Origin: Candidatus Parvarchaeota archaeon
Lineage (GTDB): Archaea > Micrarchaeota > Micrarchaeia > Anstonellales > VGKX01
Assembly: GCA_016866895.1 (NCBI GenBank)
Contig: VGKX01000088.1
Coordinates: 1 to 5,001 of the forward strand
DNA length: 5,001 bases
Direction: 5' to 3'
Shown here: piece by piece, positions 1-4,839 of the stretch
How the letters are laid out: every line of letters begins with the position of its first letter
Position numbering within the stretch: position 1 is the stretch's first letter
Notes under the pieces: model-generated
What the model saw: only the letters and a program-made list of their open reading frames with translations
What the model was told of the DNA's origin: nothing
Databases searched by the model: none
Translations under genes and position numbers: made by a program

Positions 1-513
1 TGAAAAATCCCTGTCGCCTTCCATTTGGACTGCTTCTTGAAGCGGGTTGAAGTGGACTGCAAGCGCATCCAGCTCCAATTTTTTTACTGCGCCTTCAATT
101 CCCTTTACTCCCATCTGCGGCAGGTTCACTGCGCCCACGTTGCCAATTATTGGTATGTCAGGCGCAACGTCCCTGACTTTATACGTTGAAGTGAATTCCG
201 GCGACTTGAGCATTGCCCTCATGGAGCCAAACGAGAAGGCGACTTGGTTTTCCTGCGCAGCCTTGGCAAGCTTTTGGTTAATCTGCCCCGCACCCTCATA
301 GCCGCCAGTCATTGAGTCAATCATTATCGGGGCGGAAAGCTTCTTGCCAAATAACTGCAGGCTTGTGTCGATTTTTGCAAAGTCAAGGTCCGGCATTGCA
401 CAGTGGACAAAATCAATGTCGTCAAAACCGGTTGCCTTCCTGTACTCTACGTCCTTGGTCTCGACTATTTTCACGTGCTGCGCTTTCCTTGATTTTATCG
501 TCCTTTCAACCAT
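1..513 (-). CDS. fni: Type 2 isopentenyl-diphosphate delta-isomerase, N-terminal 171 residues (runs off left edge)
   Basis: Cytosolic FMN- and NADPH-dependent enzyme that interconverts isopentenyl and dimethylallyl diphosphate, the step that supplies both C5 units for archaeal membrane lipids. I translated this frame by hand; it stays open to base 1. Family landmarks seen in order: RK-x-x-H at residues 9-13 (substrate diphosphate region), APIMIDSMTGG at 61-71, GSMRA at 96-100 (flavin pocket), GNVGAVN at 124-130, and HFNPLQE at 154-160. In the last motif the invariant Gln and Glu contact substrate and Mg2+ in characterised homologues. Full-length members have about 330-370 residues, so roughly half is missing beyond the window edge. 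The start is the only ATG before the RK motif and has GAAGGTG (520-526) six bases upstream. The frame continues open upstream to a stop at 595-597, but only GTG/TTG starts lie there. Family identity is near certain; the start is likely. Confidence 0.93.
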   Translation of the reverse strand, partial: MVERTIKSRKAQHVKIVETKDVEYRKATGFDDIDFVHCAMPDLDFAKIDTSLQLFGKKLSAPIMIDSMTGGYEGAGQINQKLAKAAQENQVAFSFGSMRAMLKSPEFTSTYKVRDVAPDIPIIGNVGAVNLPQMGVKGIEGAVKKLELDALAVHFNPLQEAVQMEGDRDFS

Positions 514-519
514 TTTTAG

Positions 520-526
520 CACCTTC
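520..526 (-). promoter_or_regulatory. Ribosome binding site of the IPP isomerase gene
   Basis: The minus strand reads GAAGGTG, six bases before the ATG at 513. GGTG matches the usual archaeal 16S 3' end. This supports the ATG start over the in-frame GTG and TTG codons upstream. Confidence 0.6.
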
Positions 527-591
527 AATTCGCCGTCTGGCTTGTGCCAATAAAGGCACCTGACTTTTTGTTTATGCTTTTGGTTGCACAG

Positions 592-599
592 GTTTTAAG
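592..599 (-). promoter_or_regulatory. Possible TATA box for the IPP isomerase gene
   Basis: The minus strand reads CTTAAAAC inside CCTTAAAACC. With archaeal spacing (about 25 bases from box centre to start) transcription would begin near 571, giving a leader of about 58 bases. A weaker alternative, CTTTATTGG at about 548-556, would give a leader of about 14 bases that still includes the ribosome binding site. The sequence alone does not decide between them, and read-through from the MEMO gene is also possible. Confidence 0.35.
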
Positions 600-627
600 G
601 CTTTGGAATCGCTTTGTGCTTTGGAAT
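600..627. repeat. 10-bp direct repeat between the MEMO and IPP isomerase genes
   Basis: GCTTTGGAAT occurs at 600-609 and again at 618-627, a period of 18 bases, with a partial copy GCTTTG at 611-616. On the isomerase strand the copies lie directly upstream of the candidate TATA box at 592-599. The outer copy ends in the MEMO stop codon. This could be an operator for a DNA-binding protein or a chance local duplication. The copies are perfect over ten bases and are not palindromic. Confidence 0.5.
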
Positions 628-1454
628 TACCTTGGGACAAAAATGCTTGCATAGGCAACAACAGAGCCGTAGTCACCACTTGCGTCGCCAGAATTGGTGT
701 AATCCAACAGCCTTGCCGCACTTGCGCCTTTGAGTTTTGCGTATTCAAGCATTGCGGTGATTGGCCCGTGCCCGCAGATGCTCCAGCTGTTTTTACTGCA
801 CGCCAAGTCAAAGCCCTGCGAATCAAGCCTTTCAATGAACTTGATAGCCTGCATGTCCCTGGCTTTGGCCGCTTCCGCCTTTTCATAATGCGTAAAATCA
901 GAGCTTGCGACAAGTGCAACCCTGTTTGCGTCGCTTATCGATTTGGAAAGTGCAAGGCCCAGGTCTTTTGCAACCTGCAGGCCCGGGTCGCCCATGCAGA
1001 TGCACACGATTTTTGCCTTCGGGTTTACGTACTGCAGAAATGGCAGCTGAACTTCAATGGAGTGCTCGTACATGTGAGCAGACTCGTCCTCCATGCAAAA
1101 CTTTGAGTTTTGAAGTATCCTGCCTGCAAGGGCCATGTCGCACTTGACAAGCCCAAGTGGCGTGAGCCAGTCCTGGAGCGAGACTGAGGCCGGAGTTCCT
1201 ATTCCGGTGTGGTTTGGGCCTACAAAGACAACAGTATTGCAAGTGGAAAGCTGTTTGTATGATACGAAAGTCATTGCTGCTGTTTTGCCTGAGTAAACGT
1301 AGCCTGCATGCGGCGAGACTGCGGCAATGCAATCAAGTTTTTGAGCATCCTTTGCGCCTTGATTTGACGCCTGCTTGAAAAAATCGGCAAGCATTCTGCG
1401 TATGGCTGTTGCATCTGAGGGATAAAACGAGCCTGCAACCGCGGTTGTTCGCAT
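627..1454 (-). CDS. amrB: MEMO-family protein (AmmeMemoRadiSam system protein B)
   Basis: A 275-residue member of the MEMO family, whose fold resembles class III extradiol dioxygenases; human MEMO1 binds copper and affects redox signalling. The archaeal role is unknown. The start is the ATG at 1454, because the conserved N-terminus (RTTAVAGSFYP) begins there. The open frame runs 22 residues further upstream but that part is family-atypical and AT-rich. Putative active-site residues all appear present: H49 in SPHAGYVYSG, H82 in GPNHTG, D186 and H189 in SSDFTHYE, and C227 in ICGHGP. By motif these match human H49, H81, D189, H192 and C244. EHSIEVQLPFL (130-140) is another family signature. Length is normal for the family. 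It lies 113 bases upstream of the IPP isomerase gene on the same strand. Archaeal MEMO genes are often linked to isoprenoid genes or to AMMECR1 and a radical SAM gene; the latter two are not in view. Confidence 0.92.
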   Translation of the reverse strand: MRTTAVAGSFYPSDATAIRRMLADFFKQASNQGAKDAQKLDCIAAVSPHAGYVYSGKTAAMTFVSYKQLSTCNTVVFVGPNHTGIGTPASVSLQDWLTPLGLVKCDMALAGRILQNSKFCMEDESAHMYEHSIEVQLPFLQYVNPKAKIVCICMGDPGLQVAKDLGLALSKSISDANRVALVASSDFTHYEKAEAAKARDMQAIKFIERLDSQGFDLACSKNSWSICGHGPITAMLEYAKLKGASAARLLDYTNSGDASGDYGSVVAYASIFVPR

Positions 1455-1474
1455 GTGATAGGATTTCCGGATTC

Positions 1475-1483
1475 TAAATAAAA
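1475..1483 (-). promoter_or_regulatory. TATA box of the MEMO gene, probable leaderless transcript
   Basis: The minus strand reads TTTTATTTA, centred at about 1479, exactly 25 bases before the A of the ATG at 1454. No Shine-Dalgarno-like sequence precedes that ATG (the minus strand reads ATCCTATCAC before it). Both facts fit a leaderless mRNA, which is common in archaea. They also argue against the longer frame starting at 1520, which would begin upstream of this box. Confidence 0.5.
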
Positions 1484-1503
1484 GCTTTTGCAAGCAATAG
1501 TAG

Positions 1504-1530
1504 TTCAATAAAAGGAACAATCAAGAAAGG
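1504..1530 (+). promoter_or_regulatory. Possible promoter and ribosome binding site of the VIT1-family gene
   Basis: TTCAATAAAAG at 1504-1514 is an AT-rich box about 30 bases before the ATG at 1540. GAAAGG at 1525-1530 could pair weakly with 16S rRNA, nine bases before the start. The AT stretch CTAAATAAAAG at 1474-1484 might also serve this strand as well as the divergent MEMO gene. Each element is weak alone; the divergent layout of the 85-base gap makes a promoter here certain in principle. Confidence 0.35.
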
Positions 1531-1539
1531 CGTTTCAAA

Positions 1540-2319
1540 ATGGTTCGTGGAAAAGTTGCTTGGAAGGCAAGGCAGAAAAAGAAATCCAAACGCGAGCTTG
1601 AGGAGTTTTCAAAAAAGGTCCAAAAGCACATGGACGAGGAGAGAAAGGGCAAGGCAAGCGGCATGATCTCTGAAATAATCCTTGGTGGCCAGGACGGGCT
1701 TGTAAACGTGCTTGGCATTGTGCTTGGCGTTGCATATGCGACCAATGACGGATATATAGTGCTTGTTGCAGGCATGGTTGCAACTTTTGCAGAAAGCATT
1801 TCAATGGCGGCAGTTGCGTATACCTCCGCAAGGGCAGAGCAGGACCACTACAGGCATGAGCTTGAGCAGGAAAAGTGGGAGATAGACCACTTGCCCGAAG
1901 TCGAGACTGAAGAAATCAGGCTAATTTACATGAAAAAAGGGCTTAGGGGCAAGGAGCTTGAGCAGATGGTCAGGGCAATAACCTCAAACAGGGATTTGTG
2001 GCTTTCGGTAATGATGTCAGAGGAGCTTGGCCTGTCGCCTGCAGACAGCTACAACCCGGTAAAGTCCGGTGTGATTGTCGGCTTTTCCGCAATAATCGGC
2101 TCGCTGATACCGCTTTTGCCATTCCTATTTTTCCCAGTAGGCCAGTCAATGGTCATAGCACTTGCACTTGCCGCCTTGACGCTATTTGCAGTGGGGGCTT
2201 ACAAGGCAAAAATAACTGTTGGCAAGTGGTGGAAGTCAGGCCTTGAAATGATGGTTATTGGCGGCCTTGCCGCCCTGGCGGGCTACATTGTAGGCGCCTA
2301 CTTCAAGACTCCGGCTTAA
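1540..2319 (+). CDS. VIT1/CCC1-family metal transporter (Fe2+/Mn2+)
   Basis: A 259-residue membrane protein of the vacuolar iron transporter family, which exports Fe(II) or Mn(II) from the cytoplasm, in eukaryotes into vacuoles. Residues 1-40 are highly charged and cytosolic. Five membrane segments lie at about 44-66, 73-95, 177-198, 202-221 and 234-254. TM1 carries the signature GGQDGLVNVLGIVLG, with D52 at the position of the transport Asp. TM2 carries ESISMAAVAYTS, with E85 and M89 where plant VIT1 uses Glu and Met. Between TM2 and TM3 is the acidic cytosolic metal-binding domain (about 96-170), rich in Glu (109, 111, 114, 120, 122, 124, 125) with MMSEE at 158-162. This layout is typical of the family. 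It is the only plus-strand gene here and stands alone. The metal is not determinable from sequence. An internal start at M31 or M42 would shorten the charged tail without touching the conserved core. Confidence 0.92.
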   Translation: MVRGKVAWKARQKKKSKRELEEFSKKVQKHMDEERKGKASGMISEIILGGQDGLVNVLGIVLGVAYATNDGYIVLVAGMVATFAESISMAAVAYTSARAEQDHYRHELEQEKWEIDHLPEVETEEIRLIYMKKGLRGKELEQMVRAITSNRDLWLSVMMSEELGLSPADSYNPVKSGVIVGFSAIIGSLIPLLPFLFFPVGQSMVIALALAALTLFAVGAYKAKITVGKWWKSGLEMMVIGGLAALAGYIVGAYFKTPA

Positions 2320-2348
2320 GGCAAAAGCTGGCGAAGAAAAATAATAGA
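2311..2348. terminator. Weak termination region between convergent genes
   Basis: A 7-bp stem (CCGGCTT 2311-2317 with AAGCTGG 2325-2331, one G-U pair, 7-base loop) overlaps the stop codon of the VIT1-family gene but has no U-run after it. On the other strand, TCTATTATTTTTCT (2335-2348) is a U-rich tract of the kind that ends archaeal transcription. It lies about 40 bases past the stop of the membrane-protein gene. The U-tract is the better candidate and would serve the minus strand. Nothing else is visible in the 64-base gap. Confidence 0.3.
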
Positions 2349-2383
2349 TTTTCCCGGCTAAACAGCTGCTTGGCCTAGGGCAT

Positions 2384-3112
2384 CTAAGGAAGTATTGTGT
2401 ATTTGCTTACATAGACCTGCGTCTGCAGGACAATCAGAAAAGGCATGACGACAAGCGTATTTAGCAAAAGCAGTACATATGTTGCAAGAGAGTGGGACAA
2501 AAGCTCAAGAATCAGGTATTCTGGTATTGCAATCAGGGCAAAGCCGACAACAAGCCAGAGAAGGAACAGGGGGAATTTGCTTATTGCAAAGGAAAGGGAT
2601 TTTTCAATTGCCCGTATTGGCCGAAGCTCGTCGATTACAAGGGCAGAGGGGCAGTAGAAGAAAAACATGGAGAGCACCAGCGTGATGACTGGGTAAAGGA
2701 TTGGGGATGAGGGGTTTTCAAAAAGCAGAAGCTGGGCAATGAGGGTCATTAGGGCAAAGGTCAGAAAAAGCCAAAACACATTGAGAGTGTATTTGCCAAT
2801 GCCTGAGATGACCTCGCGCGAAACGTGGACTGAGCTTCTCATGGATTTGATGACAAGATTGATGTTGACTGTTGCAAACGACATGAGGAAAAGTGAGGCA
2901 ACAAAGGAAATAATCATGATTGCAGCATCAAAATACTTGACATCGCCGCCTATGCTTCCAGTGCGAAGGAATACCCCGCCAAGCGCTATGTAAACCGGAG
3001 TTTTTACAAATACGGGAATCATGAATGCAAGCAGAAGAGGGATTGAGAAAAACAGGATTAGCTTGAGGTTCTTGAAATAGGCTGAAAAAGTGTGCATCAG
3101 AAGCTTGGACAT
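2384..3112 (-). CDS. Six-pass membrane protein of unknown function
   Basis: A 242-residue, strongly hydrophobic protein with likely membrane segments at about 18-35, 62-84, 110-131, 138-158, 181-204 and 210-232, and no cleavable signal peptide. A short polar loop at 159-178 reads VIDELRPIRAIEKSLSFAIS. The pattern P-x-LV-x-[DE]-x-x-[PS]-x-x-A-x-x-x-S after a hydrophobic helix recalls uncharacterised archaeal and bacterial membrane families of the DUF975/DUF7847 or GDPD-membrane-domain kind. That is a pattern resemblance, not a confirmed assignment. No catalytic or metal-binding motif is evident. The start is supported by GGTG (3120-3123) seven bases upstream. The gene is 58 bases downstream of the KaiC-like gene on the same strand and converges with the VIT1-family gene. 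Coding status is secure from length, hydrophobic periodicity and codon use; function is unknown. Confidence 0.8.
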   Translation of the reverse strand: MSKLLMHTFSAYFKNLKLILFFSIPLLLAFMIPVFVKTPVYIALGGVFLRTGSIGGDVKYFDAAIMIISFVASLFLMSFATVNINLVIKSMRSSVHVSREVISGIGKYTLNVFWLFLTFALMTLIAQLLLFENPSSPILYPVITLVLSMFFFYCPSALVIDELRPIRAIEKSLSFAISKFPLFLLWLVVGFALIAIPEYLILELLSHSLATYVLLLLNTLVVMPFLIVLQTQVYVSKYTILP

Positions 3113-3119
3113 GTGTTTG

Positions 3120-3137
3120 CACCAAAATTTAAAACAT
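3120..3137 (-). promoter_or_regulatory. Ribosome binding site and AT-rich promoter element of the membrane-protein gene
   Basis: The minus strand reads ATGTTTTAAATTTTGGTG just before the gene. GGTG (3120-3123) sits seven bases from the ATG at 3112. GTTTTAAATTTT (about 3124-3135) resembles a TATA box but is so close that the transcript would start at or just inside the ATG. Either the gene is co-transcribed from the KaiC-like gene and uses the GGTG site, or it has a nearly leaderless transcript of its own. Confidence 0.4.
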
Positions 3138-3170
3138 AAGCTTGTTCGGTTCCTTAATTGATTGCCTAGC

Positions 3171-4067
3171 TTATTTGGACTTTGACTTTTTAATCCTTGC
3201 CTTGAGGGGAAGCTGCACTTGAGGCAATTGTTCGCCTTGCCCTATGCCAGGCGCTTCACTGGGTTCGTTTGAATGGCTTTCAACGAATTTTTCAAGAGGG
3301 CTTTCATTTTTTGCACTCGCGCCTGCAGCCTGCTGCACCCTGCCCGAGGCTGTCTGTGAGATGAACTCAAAGCCCCTTTCCGACATCCTGAAGTTTTGCG
3401 GCGTGTGCTGCGCCCCTATGATGCCCGAAATTGATATCTGCCCGGAGTCGTTGAATTCAAACACCCCGTCCATTAGGTGCTTTGCCATTGTGACAACTTT
3501 TTCATCGTGCATGCCTTTTTCAAGAGCGTAAAAAACCGTTGCATTTGAGTTCCTGAATTTGCCAATCGTGAACTGCAAAAAGCGGGAGACGGCTGCAGGG
3601 GTTGTAGCCTCAAACAACGCAGACAGGGAATGGAAGCCAACCCTGTAGCCAAAAGGGCATTTTTGCTCCAGTAGCGCCTTTTCAGCCCGGGAGATGTGAA
3701 GGGAGATTGAACTAATAGCAGAGGGGGCTTCCGGATAAGTCACGACTTCCCCGTCCCTAAGCGACAGGTCAAACTGCTTTGAGTAGCAGTCAATGACCCT
3801 TGCAAGCCCCTTTTTCTCAAATTCCTCAATGTTTTGGCCGGATATTGCCATCATTTTTTTCCAATCCCTGTATGAATAGTCGGTAAGGAGGTAAAGCGCA
3901 GGTATGCCCTGCTTGAGGCCCCCGAAAACAAGCTCCATCAAAAGTGGCTTTTTGCCGCACATGGGCGAGCCGAAAAGAAGCACGTTGGACTGTGCCGGCA
4001 GGCCGCCCCCAAGCACTTCGTCCAAGCCCTTCACGCCGGTCTTTATCCTAGCAAGTGCGCCTGCCAT
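3171..4067 (-). CDS. KaiC/RadA-like ATPase homologue with degenerate Walker A and B motifs
   Basis: A 298-residue RecA-fold protein of the archaeal KaiC-like group. Signatures present: IKTGVKGLDEVLGGGLP (8-24), ALYLLTDYSYRDW (57-69), RVIDCYS (90-96), ATVFYALEKGMHDE (176-189) and HLMDGVFEF (197-205). The P-loop (33-40) reads GSPMCGKK, with Lys40 where Thr or Ser should bind Mg-ATP. The Walker B segment (141-152) has His146 in FHSLSAL where the family has Asp. The usual catalytic acidic pair after the second strand is also not evident. Nucleotide hydrolysis is therefore doubtful; a scaffold or nucleotide-sensing role is an inference. Residues about 240-298 form a low-complexity tail (Gly, Gln, Pro, Glu) ending in a Lys-rich KKSKSK. 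The start is the ATG at 4067: the fold begins there, GTGAT lies just upstream, and a TATA box at 4118-4127 would place the transcript start near 4098, so the longer frame from 4163 is excluded. It lies downstream of a pilin-like gene. Confidence 0.88.
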   Translation of the reverse strand: MAGALARIKTGVKGLDEVLGGGLPAQSNVLLFGSPMCGKKPLLMELVFGGLKQGIPALYLLTDYSYRDWKKMMAISGQNIEEFEKKGLARVIDCYSKQFDLSLRDGEVVTYPEAPSAISSISLHISRAEKALLEQKCPFGYRVGFHSLSALFEATTPAAVSRFLQFTIGKFRNSNATVFYALEKGMHDEKVVTMAKHLMDGVFEFNDSGQISISGIIGAQHTPQNFRMSERGFEFISQTASGRVQQAAGASAKNESPLEKFVESHSNEPSEAPGIGQGEQLPQVQLPLKARIKKSKSK

Positions 4068-4117
4068 CAAATCACAAACCAAGAATCTGCAACAAGAAAT
4101 GCTGTTTGCCCGCGCAT

Positions 4118-4127
4118 CTTTATAAAT
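4118..4127 (-). promoter_or_regulatory. TATA box of the KaiC-like gene
   Basis: The minus strand reads ATTTATAAAG, a strong archaeal TATA match, centred at about 4123. Transcription would start near 4098, giving a leader of about 30 bases before the ATG at 4067. The box lies downstream of the in-frame ATG at 4163, which rules out that longer start for this transcript. Confidence 0.65.
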
Positions 4128-4139
4128 GTGCGGCAAGAT

Positions 4140-4168
4140 AAAAAACCGTGGCAGCAGTTTCAAAAAAA
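4140..4168 (-). terminator. Two U-runs after the pilin-like gene
   Basis: On the minus strand there is a run of seven T at 4162-4168 and a run of six T at 4140-4145, about 60-85 bases past the pilin stop and just before the next gene's TATA box. Archaeal termination typically uses such U-tracts without a strong hairpin. A small inverted repeat TTGGC-CA-GCCAA at 4204-4215 lies upstream, but its two-base loop is too tight to be convincing. The rest of the 158-base gap (4068-4225) shows only the promoter noted above. Confidence 0.45.
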
Positions 4169-4225
4169 TCTTCCGAAAACAAAGCCCAGATGGTTCCTTC
4201 GGGTTGGCCAGCCAATGCTAAAGGC

Positions 4226-4702
4226 TTAGGTGCATGTCCCTACAAGGTCCTTGGTTCCTGAGTCCCCGCCCTGCTTTTTGGACAGCCCCCCTTTGGTGGT
4301 ATAGCTGAAGATTACACTTGAGCCTGAAACCTCATACCTTGTGTTGTTTGCGCACGGATTGGATGAGAAAGTCCCAAGAGTCAGGGTCTTTGAGTCGCCT
4401 GAGTTGAATACCGTGCTTGTAGTGTAGTTCACGCCGCCGATATAGATGCTTGCGACAGTAAGCTTGTCGGGGCCTGAGTTTTCAATCACTGCCTGCAGTG
4501 ACCCCGAGGAGCTGACTGCGTGCTCTTTTATCTTGAAAGGTGATGCAACGCCGGTCCAGTACGCATCAGACTGTTTTTGCTTTGAGTCGGTTGCAAGCCA
4601 CGGGAAAAAGCCCAGAAGCGCTATTGATATTAGCGCAATAATGAGAACCACGGCAAGCAAAACTAGGTATTCTGTCGCGCCTTGACCTTTTCTGATTTTC
4701 AT
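4226..4702 (-). CDS. Class III signal peptide (type IV pilin-like) surface protein
   Basis: A 158-residue protein with an archaeal class III prepilin leader: basic MKIRKG, then QGATEYLVLLAVV, with a continuous hydrophobic stretch from about 12 to 36. Known EppA-type peptidases cleave before the Gln, here between G6 and Q7, leaving E11 at position +5 as in pilins. The hydrophobic helix would form the filament core. The remainder is a Ser/Thr-rich, probably beta-rich extracellular domain (about 45-158) with SDAYWTGVASPFKI (45-58), sequons NYT (92) and NNT (119), and two cysteines (C117, C157) that could form a disulfide. The start at 4702 is decided by a strong GGAGGGTG site four bases upstream; the in-frame ATG at 4723 would bury that site in the coding region. 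No pilus ATPase or prepilin peptidase is in view. It may be a pilus subunit or another class III-anchored surface protein. Confidence 0.88.
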   Translation of the reverse strand: MKIRKGQGATEYLVLLAVVLIIALISIALLGFFPWLATDSKQKQSDAYWTGVASPFKIKEHAVSSSGSLQAVIENSGPDKLTVASIYIGGVNYTTSTVFNSGDSKTLTLGTFSSNPCANNTRYEVSGSSVIFSYTTKGGLSKKQGGDSGTKDLVGTCT

Positions 4703-4706
4703 ATAG

Positions 4707-4714
4707 CACCCTCC
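4707..4714 (-). promoter_or_regulatory. Strong ribosome binding site of the pilin-like gene
   Basis: The minus strand reads GGAGGGTG followed by four bases and ATG. It is the strongest Shine-Dalgarno match in the window, suggests high expression, and sets the start at 4702. Confidence 0.75.
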
Positions 4715-4740
4715 ATGACGCAATTATTACATTGTTACTG

Positions 4741-4784
4741 ATAAATACTACACCGATGCGCTTTTGCAGCTAATTGTATTTAAA
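4741..4784 (-). promoter_or_regulatory. Candidate promoter boxes of the pilin-like gene
   Basis: Two archaeal TATA candidates on the minus strand: TTTAAATA at 4777-4784 (perfect TTTAWATA) and GTATTTAT at 4741-4748. The first would start transcription near 4755 and give a leader of about 52 bases. The second would start near 4719 and give about 17 bases, still including the ribosome binding site. TTTAAATA is near-palindromic, so it could also drive the plus strand, but no plus-strand gene follows. The rest of the 137-base gap (4703-4839) shows nothing else. Confidence 0.5.
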
Positions 4785-4839
4785 GCTTGCCTAGATTGAC
4801 CCACGGCTGCCTGCTAAACAATGGAACCGATAAAGGAGC

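Noticed and set aside
514..594. Open in-frame extension upstream of the IPP isomerase ATG (includes KPDGELKVLK)
   Set aside because: It has no ATG. Only GTG/TTG codons are available, a GAAGGTG site precedes the ATG at 513, and family members normally have few residues before the RK-x-x-H motif.
603..1106. Plus-strand 167-codon open frame
   Set aside because: It lies wholly antisense to the MEMO gene, has odd composition (many Cys and Arg) and no recognisable family. It is a shadow of the minus-strand codon pattern.
1455..1520. N-terminal extension of the MEMO gene starting at 1520
   Set aside because: The 22 extra residues are hydrophobic and AT-rich, unlike the family. A TATA box lies inside the extension, and the conserved start RTTAVAGSFYP begins at 1454.
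4068..4163. N-terminal extension of the KaiC-like gene starting at 4163
   Set aside because: The strong TATA box at 4118-4127 lies downstream of that ATG. The RecA-type fold starts at residue 1 of the shorter form.
4204..4215. Inverted repeat TTGGC-CA-GCCAA as a hairpin terminator
   Set aside because: The two-base loop cannot close properly and it is not directly followed by a U-run. The nearby T-runs at 4140-4168 are better candidates.
4703..4723. Pilin-like gene starting at the ATG at 4723
   Set aside because: The GGAGGGTG ribosome binding site would be inside the coding sequence, and the leader would no longer be a typical short class III leader.
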